This document shows positions 54,538-63,925 of a stretch of DNA of 64,000 nucleotides, in pieces. The notes under the pieces were generated by a model. That model was not told the DNA's origin and searched no databases. It saw nothing but the letters and a program-made list of their open reading frames with translations. Origin of the DNA: an uncultured Alloprevotella sp. (GTDB lineage Bacteria > Bacteroidota > Bacteroidia > Bacteroidales > Bacteroidaceae); assembly GCA_944320745.1 (NCBI GenBank), contig CALUIN010000039.1:29637-93636 (forward strand), given 5' to 3'. The translations under genes were made by a program, and so were the position numbers. Position 1 is the stretch's first letter. Each line of letters opens with the position of its first letter.

Positions 54538-55995
54538 TCAGTCGCGGGGGATGTTCTTGAGGATGTCGAGCAAGTGGTCCCATACCATTTTGACACTGGG
54601 GATGTAGAGACGCTCGTCGGGCGAGTGGACTCCGCGAAGCGTGGGACCGACGCTGATCATGTCCAAGTGAGGATATTTCTCGCTGAAGAGGCCGCATTCC
54701 AGTCCGGCGTGGATGGCGAGAATCTTCGGCTCCTTGTGGAACAGGCGCTCGTAGCTTTCTCGGGCGATTTTGAGCAGCAGGCTGTCGGGATTCATCTTCC
54801 AGCCCGGATAACCTTCGTTTGTGACGGCTTTCCCGCCTCCTAACTCGAAGGCGGCGCGGACGGTGGCGCTCATGTTTTCGCGGGCACTTTGTACACTGCT
54901 GCGCTGGCTGGTCGTGACGATGAATTTCTTCTCTGTGCGGCGGATGCTGGCGAGGTTGGATGAGGTTTCGACCAGCCAGTCGAGATCCTGGCTCATTGCA
55001 AAGACGCCGTTATGGACTATGCGGAGCGACAGCAGGATGCGCCGGGCCGTTTCGGGCTTGACGCCGTAAGCCTGGGCCGGAACGGACTCCAGCGTCATTT
55101 CGAGGTTCGGCTCGGTGACGGCGTATTCCTCTTCCACGGCGGCGGTGTAGATGTTGAGGTCTACGCGAACCTGTTCCTTGCTCTCAGCGGGAACAGCGCA
55201 GACGGCATACCCTTCGCGGGGGATGGCATTGTGGAGCCCGCCGCTCTGGATGTCGATCAGGCGGAGGTCCGTCTTGTCCAGTTCGTCGCAGAGGAAGCGG
55301 ACGAGTATCTTGTTGGCGTTGGCGCGTTTCTTGTTGATGTCGTCGCCCGAGTGGCCGCCGGTCAGGCCCTTGACGCCCACGCGGAAGAAGTAGTAATCCT
55401 CCGGGACGGGAGTCTCTTCGAAGTCGAACTCCGCGGTTGTGCGGGCGCCGCCTGCGCAACTGACGAAAATCTGGCCTTCGTCCTCAGAGTCGAGGTTGAT
55501 AAGCATGTCGCCGGTCATGAATCCGGCCTGCATGCCTGCGGCGCCGGTGAGGCCTGTTTCCTCGTCCCGTGTGAACACACACTCTATCGGCCCATGCTCG
55601 ATGTCGTTGCTTTCAAGTATAGCCATGGCCATAGCTACGCCGATGCCGTCGTCAGCCCCGAGCGTGGTGCCTTGAGCCTTCATCCATTCACCGTCCACAA
55701 TCGTGCGGATAGGTTCGTGCATGAAGTCGAACGAGCCGTCGCTCGGTTCGCATACCATGTCCATGTGGCTTTGCAGAATGACGGTCTTGCAATGCTCGTA
55801 GCCAGGCGTGGCAGGCTTGCGTATGAGCACGTTGCCCGTAGCGTCTACGAGCGTCTCCAAGCCCAGCCGCTGGCCGAACTCTTTCAGAAAGGCTATCATC
55901 TTTTCCTCGTGCTTCGAGGGGCGGGGCACTTGGTTTACTTTGGCGAAGCAGTTGAAGACGATGCTGGGCTGAAGTAGAGGATTCTTCTCTTTCAT
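54538..55995 (-). CDS. pepD: Aminoacyl-histidine dipeptidase (M20 family, PepD)
   Basis: Zinc dipeptidase of 485 aa from the ATG at 55995; an ATG seven codons earlier also exists. The family start SIVFNCFAKVNQVPRPSKHEEKM is clear. Metal ligands: His and Asp in LQSHMDMVCE, Asp in LGADDGIGVAMA, Glu-Glu in TRDEETGLTGA, and a terminal His in IHAGLECGLFSEK. The lid/dimerisation domain lies between, at about residues 200-400. A -7 element (TAACTTTG on the minus strand, 56091-56098) lies about 100 bases upstream. It heads a run of minus-strand genes that includes the beta-helix lipoprotein and dnaB. Confidence 0.95.
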   Translation of the reverse strand: MKEKNPLLQPSIVFNCFAKVNQVPRPSKHEEKMIAFLKEFGQRLGLETLVDATGNVLIRKPATPGYEHCKTVILQSHMDMVCEPSDGSFDFMHEPIRTIVDGEWMKAQGTTLGADDGIGVAMAMAILESNDIEHGPIECVFTRDEETGLTGAAGMQAGFMTGDMLINLDSEDEGQIFVSCAGGARTTAEFDFEETPVPEDYYFFRVGVKGLTGGHSGDDINKKRANANKILVRFLCDELDKTDLRLIDIQSGGLHNAIPREGYAVCAVPAESKEQVRVDLNIYTAAVEEEYAVTEPNLEMTLESVPAQAYGVKPETARRILLSLRIVHNGVFAMSQDLDWLVETSSNLASIRRTEKKFIVTTSQRSSVQSARENMSATVRAAFELGGGKAVTNEGYPGWKMNPDSLLLKIARESYERLFHKEPKILAIHAGLECGLFSEKYPHLDMISVGPTLRGVHSPDERLYIPSVKMVWDHLLDILKNIPRD

Positions 55996-56105
55996 AATGA
56001 CTTTCAGTAAGTGCAATAATTAGTTAAATATCGAACATAAGCCTGTGCGAAGACCGCGTATTCGCAAATTATACACTACCTTCGCGGAGCCAAAGTTAAG
56101 AAGAA

Positions 56106-56342
56106 ATGTTAGAGGCATTCCTGTTTTCATTGTTAATAATTGCAATTGGTCTGGCACTCCTGAGCGTCAGGGTCTTTGCCGGGAAAAATTTTGTGCATAC
56201 CCATGTAGATGGAAACAAGGCACTTAATCGCAAGGGCATTCATTGCGTACAGGCGCAGGATGCGGCGATGCGAAAGAAGAACAGGAATAGAGTGAGTGAG
56301 AAACATTCTAATCAACACTATTGTCAAAGTCATGAAAGTTAA
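56106..56342 (+). CDS. Small single-pass membrane protein
   Basis: 78-aa protein. Residues 2-24 (LEAFLFSLLIIAIGLALLSVRVF) form one transmembrane helix; the rest is cytosolic-type and polar with KNFVHTHVDGNKALNRKGIHCVQAQDAAMRKKN, a pattern I associate with small Bacteroidales proteins encoded next to OmpH-like genes. Its last 11 bases overlap the start of the next gene. The tail after residue 60 is less conserved-looking. Function unknown; the position suggests an envelope role. Confidence 0.65.
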   Translation: MLEAFLFSLLIIAIGLALLSVRVFAGKNFVHTHVDGNKALNRKGIHCVQAQDAAMRKKNRNRVSEKHSNQHYCQSHES

Positions 56343-56895
56343 AAGTGTGCTGATAGCAGCGTTTACACTGTTCCTTGCCGGCTGCGGGAGCGATGAGAAG
56401 AAAGTTGATGTCGTGAAGCCTGCATCCTCTGCATCTACCGGCGCGGTGGCTTATGTGGATATGGACTCTCTGCAGGCGCATTATCAGTTCTACCTGGATG
56501 GCAAGGCCAGCCTGGAGCAAAAGGTCAATGCCTACCAGACATCGGTGCAGCAGAAAGAAAAGGCGTTGCAGCAGATGCAGGAATCGATCCAGAGGAAGAT
56601 GCAGCAAGGACAAATTACGACGGAGGCCCAGTACAAGGCGGAAGTGGATAAGTTCAACCGCCAGCAGAATGCCTACGCGCAGTACAGATCCACAACAGAG
56701 CAGGAGCTGGCTGAAGAGCAGGACAATTTCGCCCGTGCCCTCCAAGACAGTCTCGACAGTTTCCTAAAGGATTTCAACCGCTCGAAGAAATACACGATGA
56801 TTTTCAACAAGGCGGTCATGCTTTACGGCGATGCGGGGATGGATATAACGGACGAGGTCGTGGCCGGACTGAATAAGCGTTACCAGAAAAAATGA
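56332..56895 (+). CDS. OmpH/Skp-family lipoprotein
   Basis: 187-aa periplasmic chaperone-like protein from the ATG at 56332; an upstream ATG at 56296 has no signal. The lipobox is LAGC with Cys18. Residues 35-60 hold the family start VAYVDMDSLQAHYQFYLDGK. Residues 60-150 form a long Gln/Lys/Glu-rich coiled coil (tentacle helices), and the end has the IFNKAVMLYGDAGMDITDEVVAGLN motif, typical of the Skp C-terminus. It probably binds unfolded outer-membrane proteins; the lipid anchor is usual in Bacteroidota versions. Confidence 0.9.
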   Translation: MKVKSVLIAAFTLFLAGCGSDEKKVDVVKPASSASTGAVAYVDMDSLQAHYQFYLDGKASLEQKVNAYQTSVQQKEKALQQMQESIQRKMQQGQITTEAQYKAEVDKFNRQQNAYAQYRSTTEQELAEEQDNFARALQDSLDSFLKDFNRSKKYTMIFNKAVMLYGDAGMDITDEVVAGLNKRYQKK

Positions 56896-56904
56896 CCGAT
56901 AAAT

Positions 56905-56935
56905 TTTGCTGTGTCGGCGGAAATGCCTACCTTTG
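56905..56935 (+). promoter_or_regulatory. Promoter of tRNA-Ser
   Basis: TTTG at 56905-56908, a 19-base spacer and TACCTTTG at 56928-56935; full consensus, 19 bases ahead of the tRNA. Confidence 0.8.
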
Positions 56936-56954
56936 CGCCCGATAAGCAAAAAAA

Positions 56955-57042
56955 GGAAAGTTGCCGGAGTGATCGATCGGGGCGGACTCGAAATCCGCTG
57001 TACGGCTTGTCCGTACCGGGGGTTTGAATCCCTCACTTTCCG
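56955..57042 (+). tRNA. tRNA-Ser (anticodon CGA)
   Basis: 88-base class II tRNA with long variable arm; acceptor GGAAAGT/ACTTTCC, anticodon stem GCGGA/TCCGC with loop CTCGAAA giving CGA. No encoded CCA. Confidence 0.95.
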
Positions 57043-57051
57043 CAAAGACTT

Positions 57052-57103
57052 AAGGCGATGCTTTTACCCTTCGCATATAGAGGGAGAAAGGCATCGCTTT
57101 TTG
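57052..57103 (+). terminator. Terminator after tRNA-Ser
   Basis: GCGATGC (57055-57061) pairs with GCATCGC (57091-57097), extended by A-T and G-U pairs, around a structured loop; a run of T follows to about 57103. Confidence 0.7.
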
Positions 57104-57220
57104 TTCCGCTGCGGCGAGCTACTGCATTCAGATTTACGGGCACGCAGTCGTTTGCGGCGTGGAGTATTTCAGAGGTGCGCCCTCGAGGGAAAATGCTTTT
57201 GATTTATTTAATAATTAAAT

Positions 57221-57253
57221 TTTAGAGTATCTGAATTGTAAGCTGTATTTTTG
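57221..57253 (+). promoter_or_regulatory. Promoter of the GH25 gene
   Basis: TATTTTTG at 57246-57253 matches the -7 consensus. TTTA at 57221-57224 is a near -33 box with a 21-base spacer. Confidence 0.55.
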
Positions 57254-57276
57254 TAACAAAATTTCCCCTTCCGCTT

Positions 57277-58101
57277 ATGAACCGTTTTACAGGGACCGCG
57301 TTCCTACTCTCAATATGCCTGATGTTGCTCATGCCAGTTACGGCAAATGCCCGGAAAAAGGATGCCCGCGGGCGACATGCCACCGGAGGGCCGGCATTAG
57401 TCATAGAGCCAGACAAAATGGTTGCTCAGGCTATGCAGGAGCGGAGTGTCGCACGGGCTGAAGCTATGGGAGCGGTTTCCTCGGTCCAGCGGACGGTCAA
57501 TACGCGTTATCGCGAAGGCATCGACGTCTCTCATTATCAGGGAGAGATAGACTGGGACGCTGTAGCAGGCAGTTCGCAGGTTTCATACGCCTACCTTAAG
57601 GCAACGGAGGGAGCTACACTGGTTGACGACACGTATGCCCGCAACCTGTCCGAAGCCCGCCGCGTAGGACTGAGCGTAGGCAGTTACCATTTTTACCGGC
57701 CCAATATCAGTTGGCGCGAGCAGTTTCAGAATCTTACGAGTAACGTCCTGCCCGACAAGCAAGACTTGGTACCCATCATCGATATAGAGCATCGCGGGCA
57801 TGTGTCCGAAGAGAAGTTCATCAGCGACTTGAAAGATTTTGTGCAGGCCGTAGAAAAATTTTATGGAAAGAAGCCCTTGCTCTACTCCTACCAGAACTTT
57901 TACAACCGCCACTTGAAGGACATCTTCAAGGGCTATCCTTGGATGATCGCAAAGTACCAGAGTGAGCAGCCGGTATTGCACGACGGCAAGGAATACATCA
58001 TCTGGCAGTACACGTCAAAGGGACGTATTCCGGGAGTCAAGGGAAACGTGGACCGCAGCCGCCTCATGGGTGATTTCACTTTGCGCCAACTCTCTATGTG
58101 A
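57277..58101 (+). CDS. Secreted GH25 lysozyme (muramidase)
   Basis: Exported N-acetylmuramidase of 274 aa. Signal peptide at about residues 1-25 (ending TANA-RKK), a basic and charged spacer to about residue 78, and one GH25 domain. Catalytic acids: Asp83 in GIDVSHYQGEIDW, Asp169 and Glu171 in PIIDIEHRG; other motifs are YAYLKATEG, GSYHFYRP, and IIWQYTSKGRIPGVKGNVDRS. It should cleave peptidoglycan between MurNAc and GlcNAc, for wall remodelling or against competitors. It is flanked by tRNA-Ser and uvrD, with its own promoter. Confidence 0.93.
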   Translation: MNRFTGTAFLLSICLMLLMPVTANARKKDARGRHATGGPALVIEPDKMVAQAMQERSVARAEAMGAVSSVQRTVNTRYREGIDVSHYQGEIDWDAVAGSSQVSYAYLKATEGATLVDDTYARNLSEARRVGLSVGSYHFYRPNISWREQFQNLTSNVLPDKQDLVPIIDIEHRGHVSEEKFISDLKDFVQAVEKFYGKKPLLYSYQNFYNRHLKDIFKGYPWMIAKYQSEQPVLHDGKEYIIWQYTSKGRIPGVKGNVDRSRLMGDFTLRQLSM

Positions 58102-58171
58102 GAGTGCAGGGAAAGCGAAAGCGGCGGGCGAGTCCTTTCGTCGCGCCCCGCTTAGGATGGGGAAGGTATCG

Positions 58172-60451
58172 TTATAACAGTTTGTACCGGGCAAATTTCA
58201 TCAGCAGATTTTTTTCTCCCGCGTTCTGAAACCGTACGCGGGCCTTCAGATTGTCGCCCGCCCCCTCTAACGACAGGATGGTACCGATGCCGAAGCGCTC
58301 GTGCTCTATCATCTGGCCGGCTTGCAGGTCGCCTCCTGGCACCTTCCGGACTGACTGCACTGCCGGTTCGGGCGCTGTGTATGCCGTTTTCTTCAGAGGT
58401 GTCAAGGCTGGCCGACGGGGCGGATAACTCGTGGAGTAAGCCTGTCGTTCCAGGCGAGTATGTATGTTTGATACTGGCCGTGTTTCGTTTTCCCAGCTCA
58501 AGTATTGTGCATCAATCTCGTCCAGAAACGGGCTGGGGGAGCAAAATTCCAGATTCCCGTAGCGGTAGCGGCTTTTTGCGTAGGTCAGGTAGCAGAATTG
58601 CTTGGCGCGGGTTACGGCAACGTAAAATAGTCGCCGTTCCTCTTCCATTTCTTTGGGATAATGTTTCGCACTACTGTTCGGGAATAAGTCGTCCTCCATG
58701 CCCGTGATGAATACGGCTTCAAACTCCAGGCCTTTGGCCGCGTGAACCGTCATGAGCGACACTTTCGGTGTCCCGTCGTCTTTCTCGTCTGCATCCGTGA
58801 GGAGCGAGACTTGGGACAGATAGTTGGAGAGCGGGACCAGTCCCTCTCCGTTTTCTTCCATGTATTCCTGCTCGTTGGCCAGGATGGCGCTGAGCAGTTC
58901 GTCTATGTTCTCCTGTCGGCTCAGGTTTTCCGTACTTTTGTCCGCTCCAATGTCCGCGGCGATGCCGCTTTCCGCAATGATGCGTTTGGCCAGTTCATGC
59001 CCGCCCGTCATTCGCGCAGCTTCCCTCCATTCTTCTATTTGTTTGCAAAAAGCATCGAGCTTTTTCTTGGAAGCGCCTCCCAGCGCGACCCCGTGCTCCT
59101 CCGGATTAGAGGCTACCTCCCATAGCGATGTCCCGTTTTCTGCAGCCGCCAGCTGTAGCCGGGCCTGTGTCGTGTTCCCGATGCCGCGGGCCGGGTAGTT
59201 CACGATGCGCTTGAAGGCTTCTTCGTCGCTGGGGTTGCAGACCAAGCGGAAGTAGGCAATCGCATCCTTGATTTCCTTGCGCTGATAAAACGACAGACCA
59301 CCGTAGATGCGGTAGGGAATGTTGGCTGCGCGGAGTGTGTCCTCGAAGGCACGGCTCTGTGCATTAGTGCGATAGAGCAAGGCGATGTCGTTCAGTTCAA
59401 AGTGGTTCAGCCGCAGCAACCTGCGGATTTCGGCTGCGACCTGCAGGCTCTCATCCTTGTCGCTGTATGTGGCGAACACCTTGATGGGAGAGCCTACGGC
59501 GTTGCCGCTGTAAACGGTTTTCTCTATCTGGTGCCGGTTGTGGCTGATGATGCAGTTGGCCGCGTTGACAATTGTCTGCGTGGAGCGATAGTTCCGTTCC
59601 AGCTTGATGAGCCGCGCCGTAGGATACTGCTGGCAGAACTGCAGGATGTTGTCAATCTTTGCGCCGCGGAAAGCATAGATGCTCTGTGCATCGTCTCCGA
59701 CTACGCAGATGGGCGAGTTCGCCTCGGTGAGCTTGGTGAGAATGCGGTGCTGTGCCGCGTTTGTGTCCTGGTATTCGTCTACGAGGATGTATTGAAATCG
59801 CCGCGCATACTTCTCCCGCACTTCGGGGAATTGCTCGAAGAGAAGATACGTGTTGAGCAGCAGATCGTCGAAGTCCATGGCGTTGGCCTTGCGGCATCTC
59901 TGGAAATAAGTCTCGTAGATCTGTCCCGTCTTGCCAAGGTTTTCCGCCTCGTCCCGTTGGCGAATGCCGGCGTCCGCGTTATACTGGTCCGGGAGGACAA
60001 GGGCGTTTTTGGCTTCCGATATTTTTGCTGCGACGCGTCCCGGTTTGTATATCTTTTCGTCCAGCCCCATTTCCTTCACGATGCTTTTGACGAGACTCTT
60101 GGAGTCGGCCGCGTCGTATATGGTGTAGTCGTGGTCGAAGCCCAGGCGGTTACCCTCGAGCCGCAGGATTCTGGAGAAGATGCTGTGAAATGTGCCGGAC
60201 CACAAGTGGCGTGTCGCTTCCGGCCCGGTCAGTTGTGCGATGCGGTCGTTCATTTCCCGCGCCGCCTTGTTCGTAAATGTGAGTGACAGTATTTCCCACG
60301 GAGCGACGCCGTTCTGAAGAAGATAGGCAATTTTATAGGTCAGGACGCGAGTTTTGCCCGACCCGGCACCCGCTATGACGAGCGACGGGCCGTCGCAGTA
60401 ACTGACGGCTTCCCATTGGGCCGGATTCAGAGCATCTTTTATTGAGGGCAT
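58172..60451 (-). CDS. UvrD/PcrA-type DNA helicase
   Basis: Superfamily 1A 3'-5' helicase of 759 aa for repair and replication restart. Start MPSIKDALNPAQWEAVSYCDGP; Q motif and Walker A GAGSGKT at 28-34; Walker B DEYQDTNAAQ; motif III and VI VVGDDAQSIYAFRGA and VAVTRAKQFCYLTYAKSR; C-terminal Tudor-like end (QMIEHERFGIGTILSLEG). PcrA and UvrD cannot be separated by sequence alone here. An alternative of Rep is less likely because of the C-terminal extension. It is downstream of the lipoprotein-pyrD-pyrK run. Confidence 0.95.
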   Translation of the reverse strand: MPSIKDALNPAQWEAVSYCDGPSLVIAGAGSGKTRVLTYKIAYLLQNGVAPWEILSLTFTNKAAREMNDRIAQLTGPEATRHLWSGTFHSIFSRILRLEGNRLGFDHDYTIYDAADSKSLVKSIVKEMGLDEKIYKPGRVAAKISEAKNALVLPDQYNADAGIRQRDEAENLGKTGQIYETYFQRCRKANAMDFDDLLLNTYLLFEQFPEVREKYARRFQYILVDEYQDTNAAQHRILTKLTEANSPICVVGDDAQSIYAFRGAKIDNILQFCQQYPTARLIKLERNYRSTQTIVNAANCIISHNRHQIEKTVYSGNAVGSPIKVFATYSDKDESLQVAAEIRRLLRLNHFELNDIALLYRTNAQSRAFEDTLRAANIPYRIYGGLSFYQRKEIKDAIAYFRLVCNPSDEEAFKRIVNYPARGIGNTTQARLQLAAAENGTSLWEVASNPEEHGVALGGASKKKLDAFCKQIEEWREAARMTGGHELAKRIIAESGIAADIGADKSTENLSRQENIDELLSAILANEQEYMEENGEGLVPLSNYLSQVSLLTDADEKDDGTPKVSLMTVHAAKGLEFEAVFITGMEDDLFPNSSAKHYPKEMEEERRLFYVAVTRAKQFCYLTYAKSRYRYGNLEFCSPSPFLDEIDAQYLSWENETRPVSNIHTRLERQAYSTSYPPRRPALTPLKKTAYTAPEPAVQSVRKVPGGDLQAGQMIEHERFGIGTILSLEGAGDNLKARVRFQNAGEKNLLMKFARYKLL

Positions 60452-60565
60452 GCGGCTTCTAATTTTTCCCGGCTGCGGCGGACCGGCGGGCAGCTGCAGC
60501 GTCCGGGAGACAGACTTGTTATGGGTAAGGAATGCGCGGCGCCGGCCTTTCCGGCCGGGCAGGGA

Positions 60566-60982
60566 TCAGTGTTCCTGCCGGTTCTTCTTGTCGTGTTCCA
60601 GCTTCCGCAGGTAAAATTTGATTTTCTGGCTTAGTTCGTCGGCAGCGGCTTTCAGGGAATCCTGATTTTCCGGCTGAGTGTGAATCAACTGGTTGACACG
60701 CTGCAGCTCCTGCGTGGCCTGGCGCATGTCTACGGAGTCCATAAACAGAATCGCTTCCTCGCGGGCATTGAGCGCCAGGTTGTACTGGCTGCGGATTTCT
60801 TCTACCTTCGCGCGCGCCGTGGTATAGTCTGCGCGTTCCAGCGCGGCCCGCGCGTCTTTCAGGCACACTTGTGCCTGTGCTTCCATCTCAGTCCGGGCTT
60901 TCGACCACCCGGCTTTTTTGTTGTCGTTTTGGCAGCCGGCCAAGCAGAGCAGGCAGACTGCGGCAAGGGTAAACTTTTTCAT
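60566..60982 (-). CDS. Small helical lipoprotein
   Basis: 138-aa lipoprotein from the ATG at 60982; an upstream open frame in another context is spurious. Signal and lipobox LAGC (Cys17) followed by QNDNKK. The mature protein is predicted almost entirely alpha-helical: WSKARTEMEAQAQVCLKDARAALERADYTTARAKVEEI and MRQATQELQRVNQLIHTQPEN. No known motif. It lies between pyrD (62 bases) and uvrD (114 bases) on the same strand and may be co-transcribed with pyrD. Function unknown. Confidence 0.75.
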   Translation of the reverse strand: MKKFTLAAVCLLCLAGCQNDNKKAGWSKARTEMEAQAQVCLKDARAALERADYTTARAKVEEIRSQYNLALNAREEAILFMDSVDMRQATQELQRVNQLIHTQPENQDSLKAAADELSQKIKFYLRKLEHDKKNRQEH

Positions 60983-61044
60983 GAACAATATGCTTTGGGG
61001 TGGGGACGTACTCCGTTTTTTTTCACGAGGCGTTTCGGTGCGGG

Positions 61045-61956
61045 TCAAGCCTCGAGGGCGCCGATGATGTCCTGCAAGGAGTCCGCATGGTGCGCGTCCA
61101 GCCACTGGTCTATGCCGTCTATCACCTTCATGGTCACAGTCGGGTCTATGAAATTGGCCGTACCGATTTCTATGGCACAGGCGCCGGCCATGAAAAATTC
61201 GATGGCGTCTGCCGCGTTCATGATGCCGCCCAGCCCGATCACGGGGATTTTGACGGCCCGATAGACCTGCCACACCATGCGCACGGCCACAGGCTTTACG
61301 GCCGGCCCGCTCAGGCCGCCCGTGCCGATGCTGAGGCGGGGCCGCCGGCGCTCTATGTCGATACTCATGCCCATCAGTGTGTTGATCAGGGAAACGGCGT
61401 CGGCCCCCTCGGCCTCTACGGCTTTGGCTATCTCCGCGATGTCCGTGACATTAGGCGAGAGCTTGACGATCAGGGTTTTGTCGTAGGCCTTGCGCACGGC
61501 TTTCACCACGCTGGCTGCTCCGCTGCATGTCACGCCGAATGCCATGCCGCCATCGTGGACATTGGGGCAGGAGATGTTGAGCTCAATGGCCGGAATACCG
61601 GGCAGCTCTGCAATCCGTGCGGCGCAGGCGGCGTAGTCCTCGGGCGAATTGCCGGAGACATTGACGATGATGTTCGTGCGCAAGTCCTTGATTTCTGGGT
61701 AAATGTGCGTACAGAAGTAGTCGGCCCCCTTGTTTTGCAGGCCTACGCAGTTCAGCATTCCCGAGGGCGTTTCCGCCATGCGGGGATAGTTGTTGCCTTC
61801 GCGGGGGGCCAGCGTCGTGCCCTTGACCACGATACCGCCCAGTCGGTTCAGATCGACGAGGTCCGCAAACTCGATGCCATAACCGAACGTCCCTGATGCG
61901 GTGATTACGGGGTTCTGGAATACCAGGTTTCCTATTTTTGTCTGAAGATTTGCCAT
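61045..61956 (-). CDS. pyrD: Dihydroorotate dehydrogenase, class 1B catalytic subunit
   Basis: FMN-containing PyrDB, 303 aa, converting dihydroorotate to orotate in pyrimidine synthesis. The catalytic base is Cys130 in ELNISCPNV, which marks class 1 enzymes. Other blocks are [35 protein letters not shown] and [29 protein letters not shown]. The next gene upstream is pyrK, whose product passes electrons to NAD, which fixes this as the heterotetrameric class 1B enzyme. It starts 43 bases after the pyrK stop. Confidence 0.97.
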   Translation of the reverse strand: MANLQTKIGNLVFQNPVITASGTFGYGIEFADLVDLNRLGGIVVKGTTLAPREGNNYPRMAETPSGMLNCVGLQNKGADYFCTHIYPEIKDLRTNIIVNVSGNSPEDYAACAARIAELPGIPAIELNISCPNVHDGGMAFGVTCSGAASVVKAVRKAYDKTLIVKLSPNVTDIAEIAKAVEAEGADAVSLINTLMGMSIDIERRRPRLSIGTGGLSGPAVKPVAVRMVWQVYRAVKIPVIGLGGIMNAADAIEFFMAGACAIEIGTANFIDPTVTMKVIDGIDQWLDAHHADSLQDIIGALEA

Positions 61957-61999
61957 AAATTCGCAATGATGAGAGTTGAACAGTCTGTGCCGGCAGCGT

Positions 62000-62779
62000 T
62001 TACTTCCAGCCTAATCGGCCGGTGTCGAACACCGGGCCTTCCTGGCATACGCAGACGTGATGCCCGTCGGCATCCTTTTCTACGCAGCACAGGCAAGCCC
62101 CGAGGCCGCAGGCCATGAGGTTTTCGAGCGATATTTCGCAGCGGATGTCGCGTTCGTGCGCCATGTGCGCCACGGCTTTCATCATCGGCTTGGGGCCGCA
62201 GACGGCTATGCGGTCATAGGCGGCGTTGTCCCAAAGCGTGTGCTGTGTGACGAAGCCCTGCATTCCGGCGGTGCCGTCGTCGGTCGTGAGGAAAACCTCG
62301 CCCAGCTTGCAGAACTCTTCCAGCTGGAGCAGGTCCTTCCGGCTGCGTCCGCCCAGCAGAAAATAGGGTGTGCAGCGGGCCGCAAGCAGCTGCTCACCAT
62401 AATATAATAAAGGTGCGGACCCTATGCCGCCGCCGACCAGGAGCACCCGCTGGCCCGGCGTGTCGGGCACGGTGTAGCCATGCCCTAACGGGTAGAGGCA
62501 ATTCAGCCGGTCGCCTTTCCGGAGCGTGGCGAGCTTGCGCGTGCCGTCGCCGACAATGTGGACGAGGAGCCAGAGTTCGTTGCGCTCCCGGTCAACGTAA
62601 TGAATGGAAATGGGGCGGCGGAGGAATGTGGACGGCGATTCGTCCACTCGTATTTCTACGAATTGTCCCGGTGACATGGGCGGGAGCGGGGCTTGCGGGT
62701 CGGTGAGGCGCAGCAGCACGTAGTCCTCGTGCAGACGTTCTGTCTCGTTTACAAGCAAATCCGATACATATTTTTTCAT
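62000..62779 (-). CDS. pyrK: Dihydroorotate dehydrogenase electron-transfer subunit PyrK
   Basis: 259-aa flavoprotein that links PyrD to NAD. FAD-binding RPISIHYVD, the NAD-binding [14 protein letters not shown] and [10 protein letters not shown], and the C-terminal [2Fe-2S] site with Cys224, Cys229, Cys232 and Cys245 in [11 protein letters not shown]...[10 protein letters not shown] minus-strand TAACTTTG -7 element (62808-62815) precedes it, divergent from cutC; the pyrK-pyrD operon starts here. Confidence 0.97.
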   Translation of the reverse strand: MKKYVSDLLVNETERLHEDYVLLRLTDPQAPLPPMSPGQFVEIRVDESPSTFLRRPISIHYVDRERNELWLLVHIVGDGTRKLATLRKGDRLNCLYPLGHGYTVPDTPGQRVLLVGGGIGSAPLLYYGEQLLAARCTPYFLLGGRSRKDLLQLEEFCKLGEVFLTTDDGTAGMQGFVTQHTLWDNAAYDRIAVCGPKPMMKAVAHMAHERDIRCEISLENLMACGLGACLCCVEKDADGHHVCVCQEGPVFDTGRLGWK

Positions 62780-62876
62780 GCGTGTGGGGCTTGGTACAAA
62801 TTGCGAACAAAGTTAATAATTTTTTATGGGCGTGGCCGTGGTGCATAGTCTTTTTGTTGCTACCTTCGTGTAATAA

Positions 62877-63647
62877 ATGCCTGACGGGATGAAAGTCTAC
62901 AGATTGGAAATATGTGCCGGCAGCTACGAGAGTGCGTGCGCGGCGTGTGAGGGCGGGGCGGACCGCATTGAACTGTGCAGCGGCTTGTCCGAAGGAGGGC
63001 TCACCCCCTCTGCCGGCCTGGTCAGGGCCGCAGTGGCCTTGCCCGGTATGAAGAAGCATGTACTGATTCGTCCGCGCGGCGGCGATTTCCTCTATACACC
63101 GTCCGAAGTGGACATCATGGAGGACGACATACGGACCGTCCGCGAATTGGGAGCGGATGGCGTGGTTGTCGGCGCGCTGACGGCGGACGGCGACATAGAC
63201 ATGCCGGTGCTGGAGCGTCTGAGGCGCGCGGCCGGGACCATGAGTGTCACGTTTCACCGCGCTTTTGATGTTTGCGCGGATGCCGGCAAGGCGCTGGAAC
63301 AGTTGATTGCCGCCGGTTGCGACCGCGTGCTGACATCCGGGCAGGCACGCAGTGCGACTGAAGGCACCGGCGTCCTGTCCCGGCTGGTGCGCCAGGCCCG
63401 GGGGCGCATTGTCGTGATGCCCGGTTGCGGCGTCACGCCGGCCAATGCCGCCGCGGTGCTGCGGTCTACCGGTGCCACGGAGATTCACGCTTCAGCGCGT
63501 GCCTCCTTCTGTAGCGCCATGCGTTTCCGGAACGAAAGGGCCAAGATGGGGCAGCCCGACCGCGATGAATACGAACGCATGGAGACGTCCGTCCAATTGG
63601 TGCGGGAACTTGTTTCAGAGCTGGATTCTCTGCGAAAATACCCCTAA
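62877..63647 (+). CDS. cutC: CutC family protein
   Basis: TIM-barrel protein of 252-256 aa; family name from copper homeostasis, though its biochemical role in bacteria is not settled. Motifs are LEICAGSYESACAACEGGADRIELCSGLSEGG, RPRGGDFLYT, GVVVGALTADGDID, FHRAFD, and LTSGQARSATEG, all diagnostic. ATGs at 62877 and 62889 are both possible; the predicted -7-like element TACCTTCG (62861-62868) favours the second start. Confidence 0.93.
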   Translation: MPDGMKVYRLEICAGSYESACAACEGGADRIELCSGLSEGGLTPSAGLVRAAVALPGMKKHVLIRPRGGDFLYTPSEVDIMEDDIRTVRELGADGVVVGALTADGDIDMPVLERLRRAAGTMSVTFHRAFDVCADAGKALEQLIAAGCDRVLTSGQARSATEGTGVLSRLVRQARGRIVVMPGCGVTPANAAAVLRSTGATEIHASARASFCSAMRFRNERAKMGQPDRDEYERMETSVQLVRELVSELDSLRKYP

Positions 63648-63691
63648 AGGCAGGGAAAGTGAATTTTTTTAGTAGAAAAGTGGTCCTGAAA

Positions 63692-63723
63692 TTTGGGAGT
63701 TAACGAATAAAACCGTACTTTTG
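63692..63723 (+). promoter_or_regulatory. Promoter of the tRNA-Val cluster
   Basis: TTTG at 63692-63695, a 20-base spacer and TACTTTTG at 63716-63723; full consensus, 21 bases before the first tRNA. Confidence 0.82.
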
Positions 63724-63744
63724 CATCGCTTTTGAAAGGAAGAA

Positions 63745-63819
63745 GGGCACTTAGCTCAGTTGGTTCAGAGCGTCTGCCTTACAAGCAGAGGGTCGGGGGT
63801 TCGAATCCCTCAGTGCCCA
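63745..63819 (+). tRNA. tRNA-Val (anticodon TAC), copy 1
   Basis: 75 bases; acceptor GGGCACT/AGTGCCC, anticodon stem TCTGC/GCAGA with loop CTTACAA giving TAC, T loop TTCGAAT. No encoded CCA. Confidence 0.97.
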
Positions 63820-63834
63820 CACTTCTTCACCGCA

Positions 63835-63909
63835 GGATGCTTAGCTCAGTTGGTTCAGAGCGTCTGCCTTACAAGCAGAGGGTCGGGGGTTCGAATCCCT
63901 CAGCATCCA
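63835..63909 (+). tRNA. tRNA-Val (anticodon TAC), copy 2 with different acceptor stem
   Basis: 75 bases; body identical to copy 1 but acceptor GGATGCT/AGCATCC, differing at pairs 3-70, 4-69 and 5-68, all compensated. Anticodon TAC. Confidence 0.95.
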
Positions 63910-63925
63910 CTTCTGCATCCCGCAA

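Noticed and set aside
58120-58170. GC-rich imperfect inverted repeat between the GH25 and uvrD genes as terminator
   Set aside because: Arms mismatch at several positions and no T tract follows on either strand.
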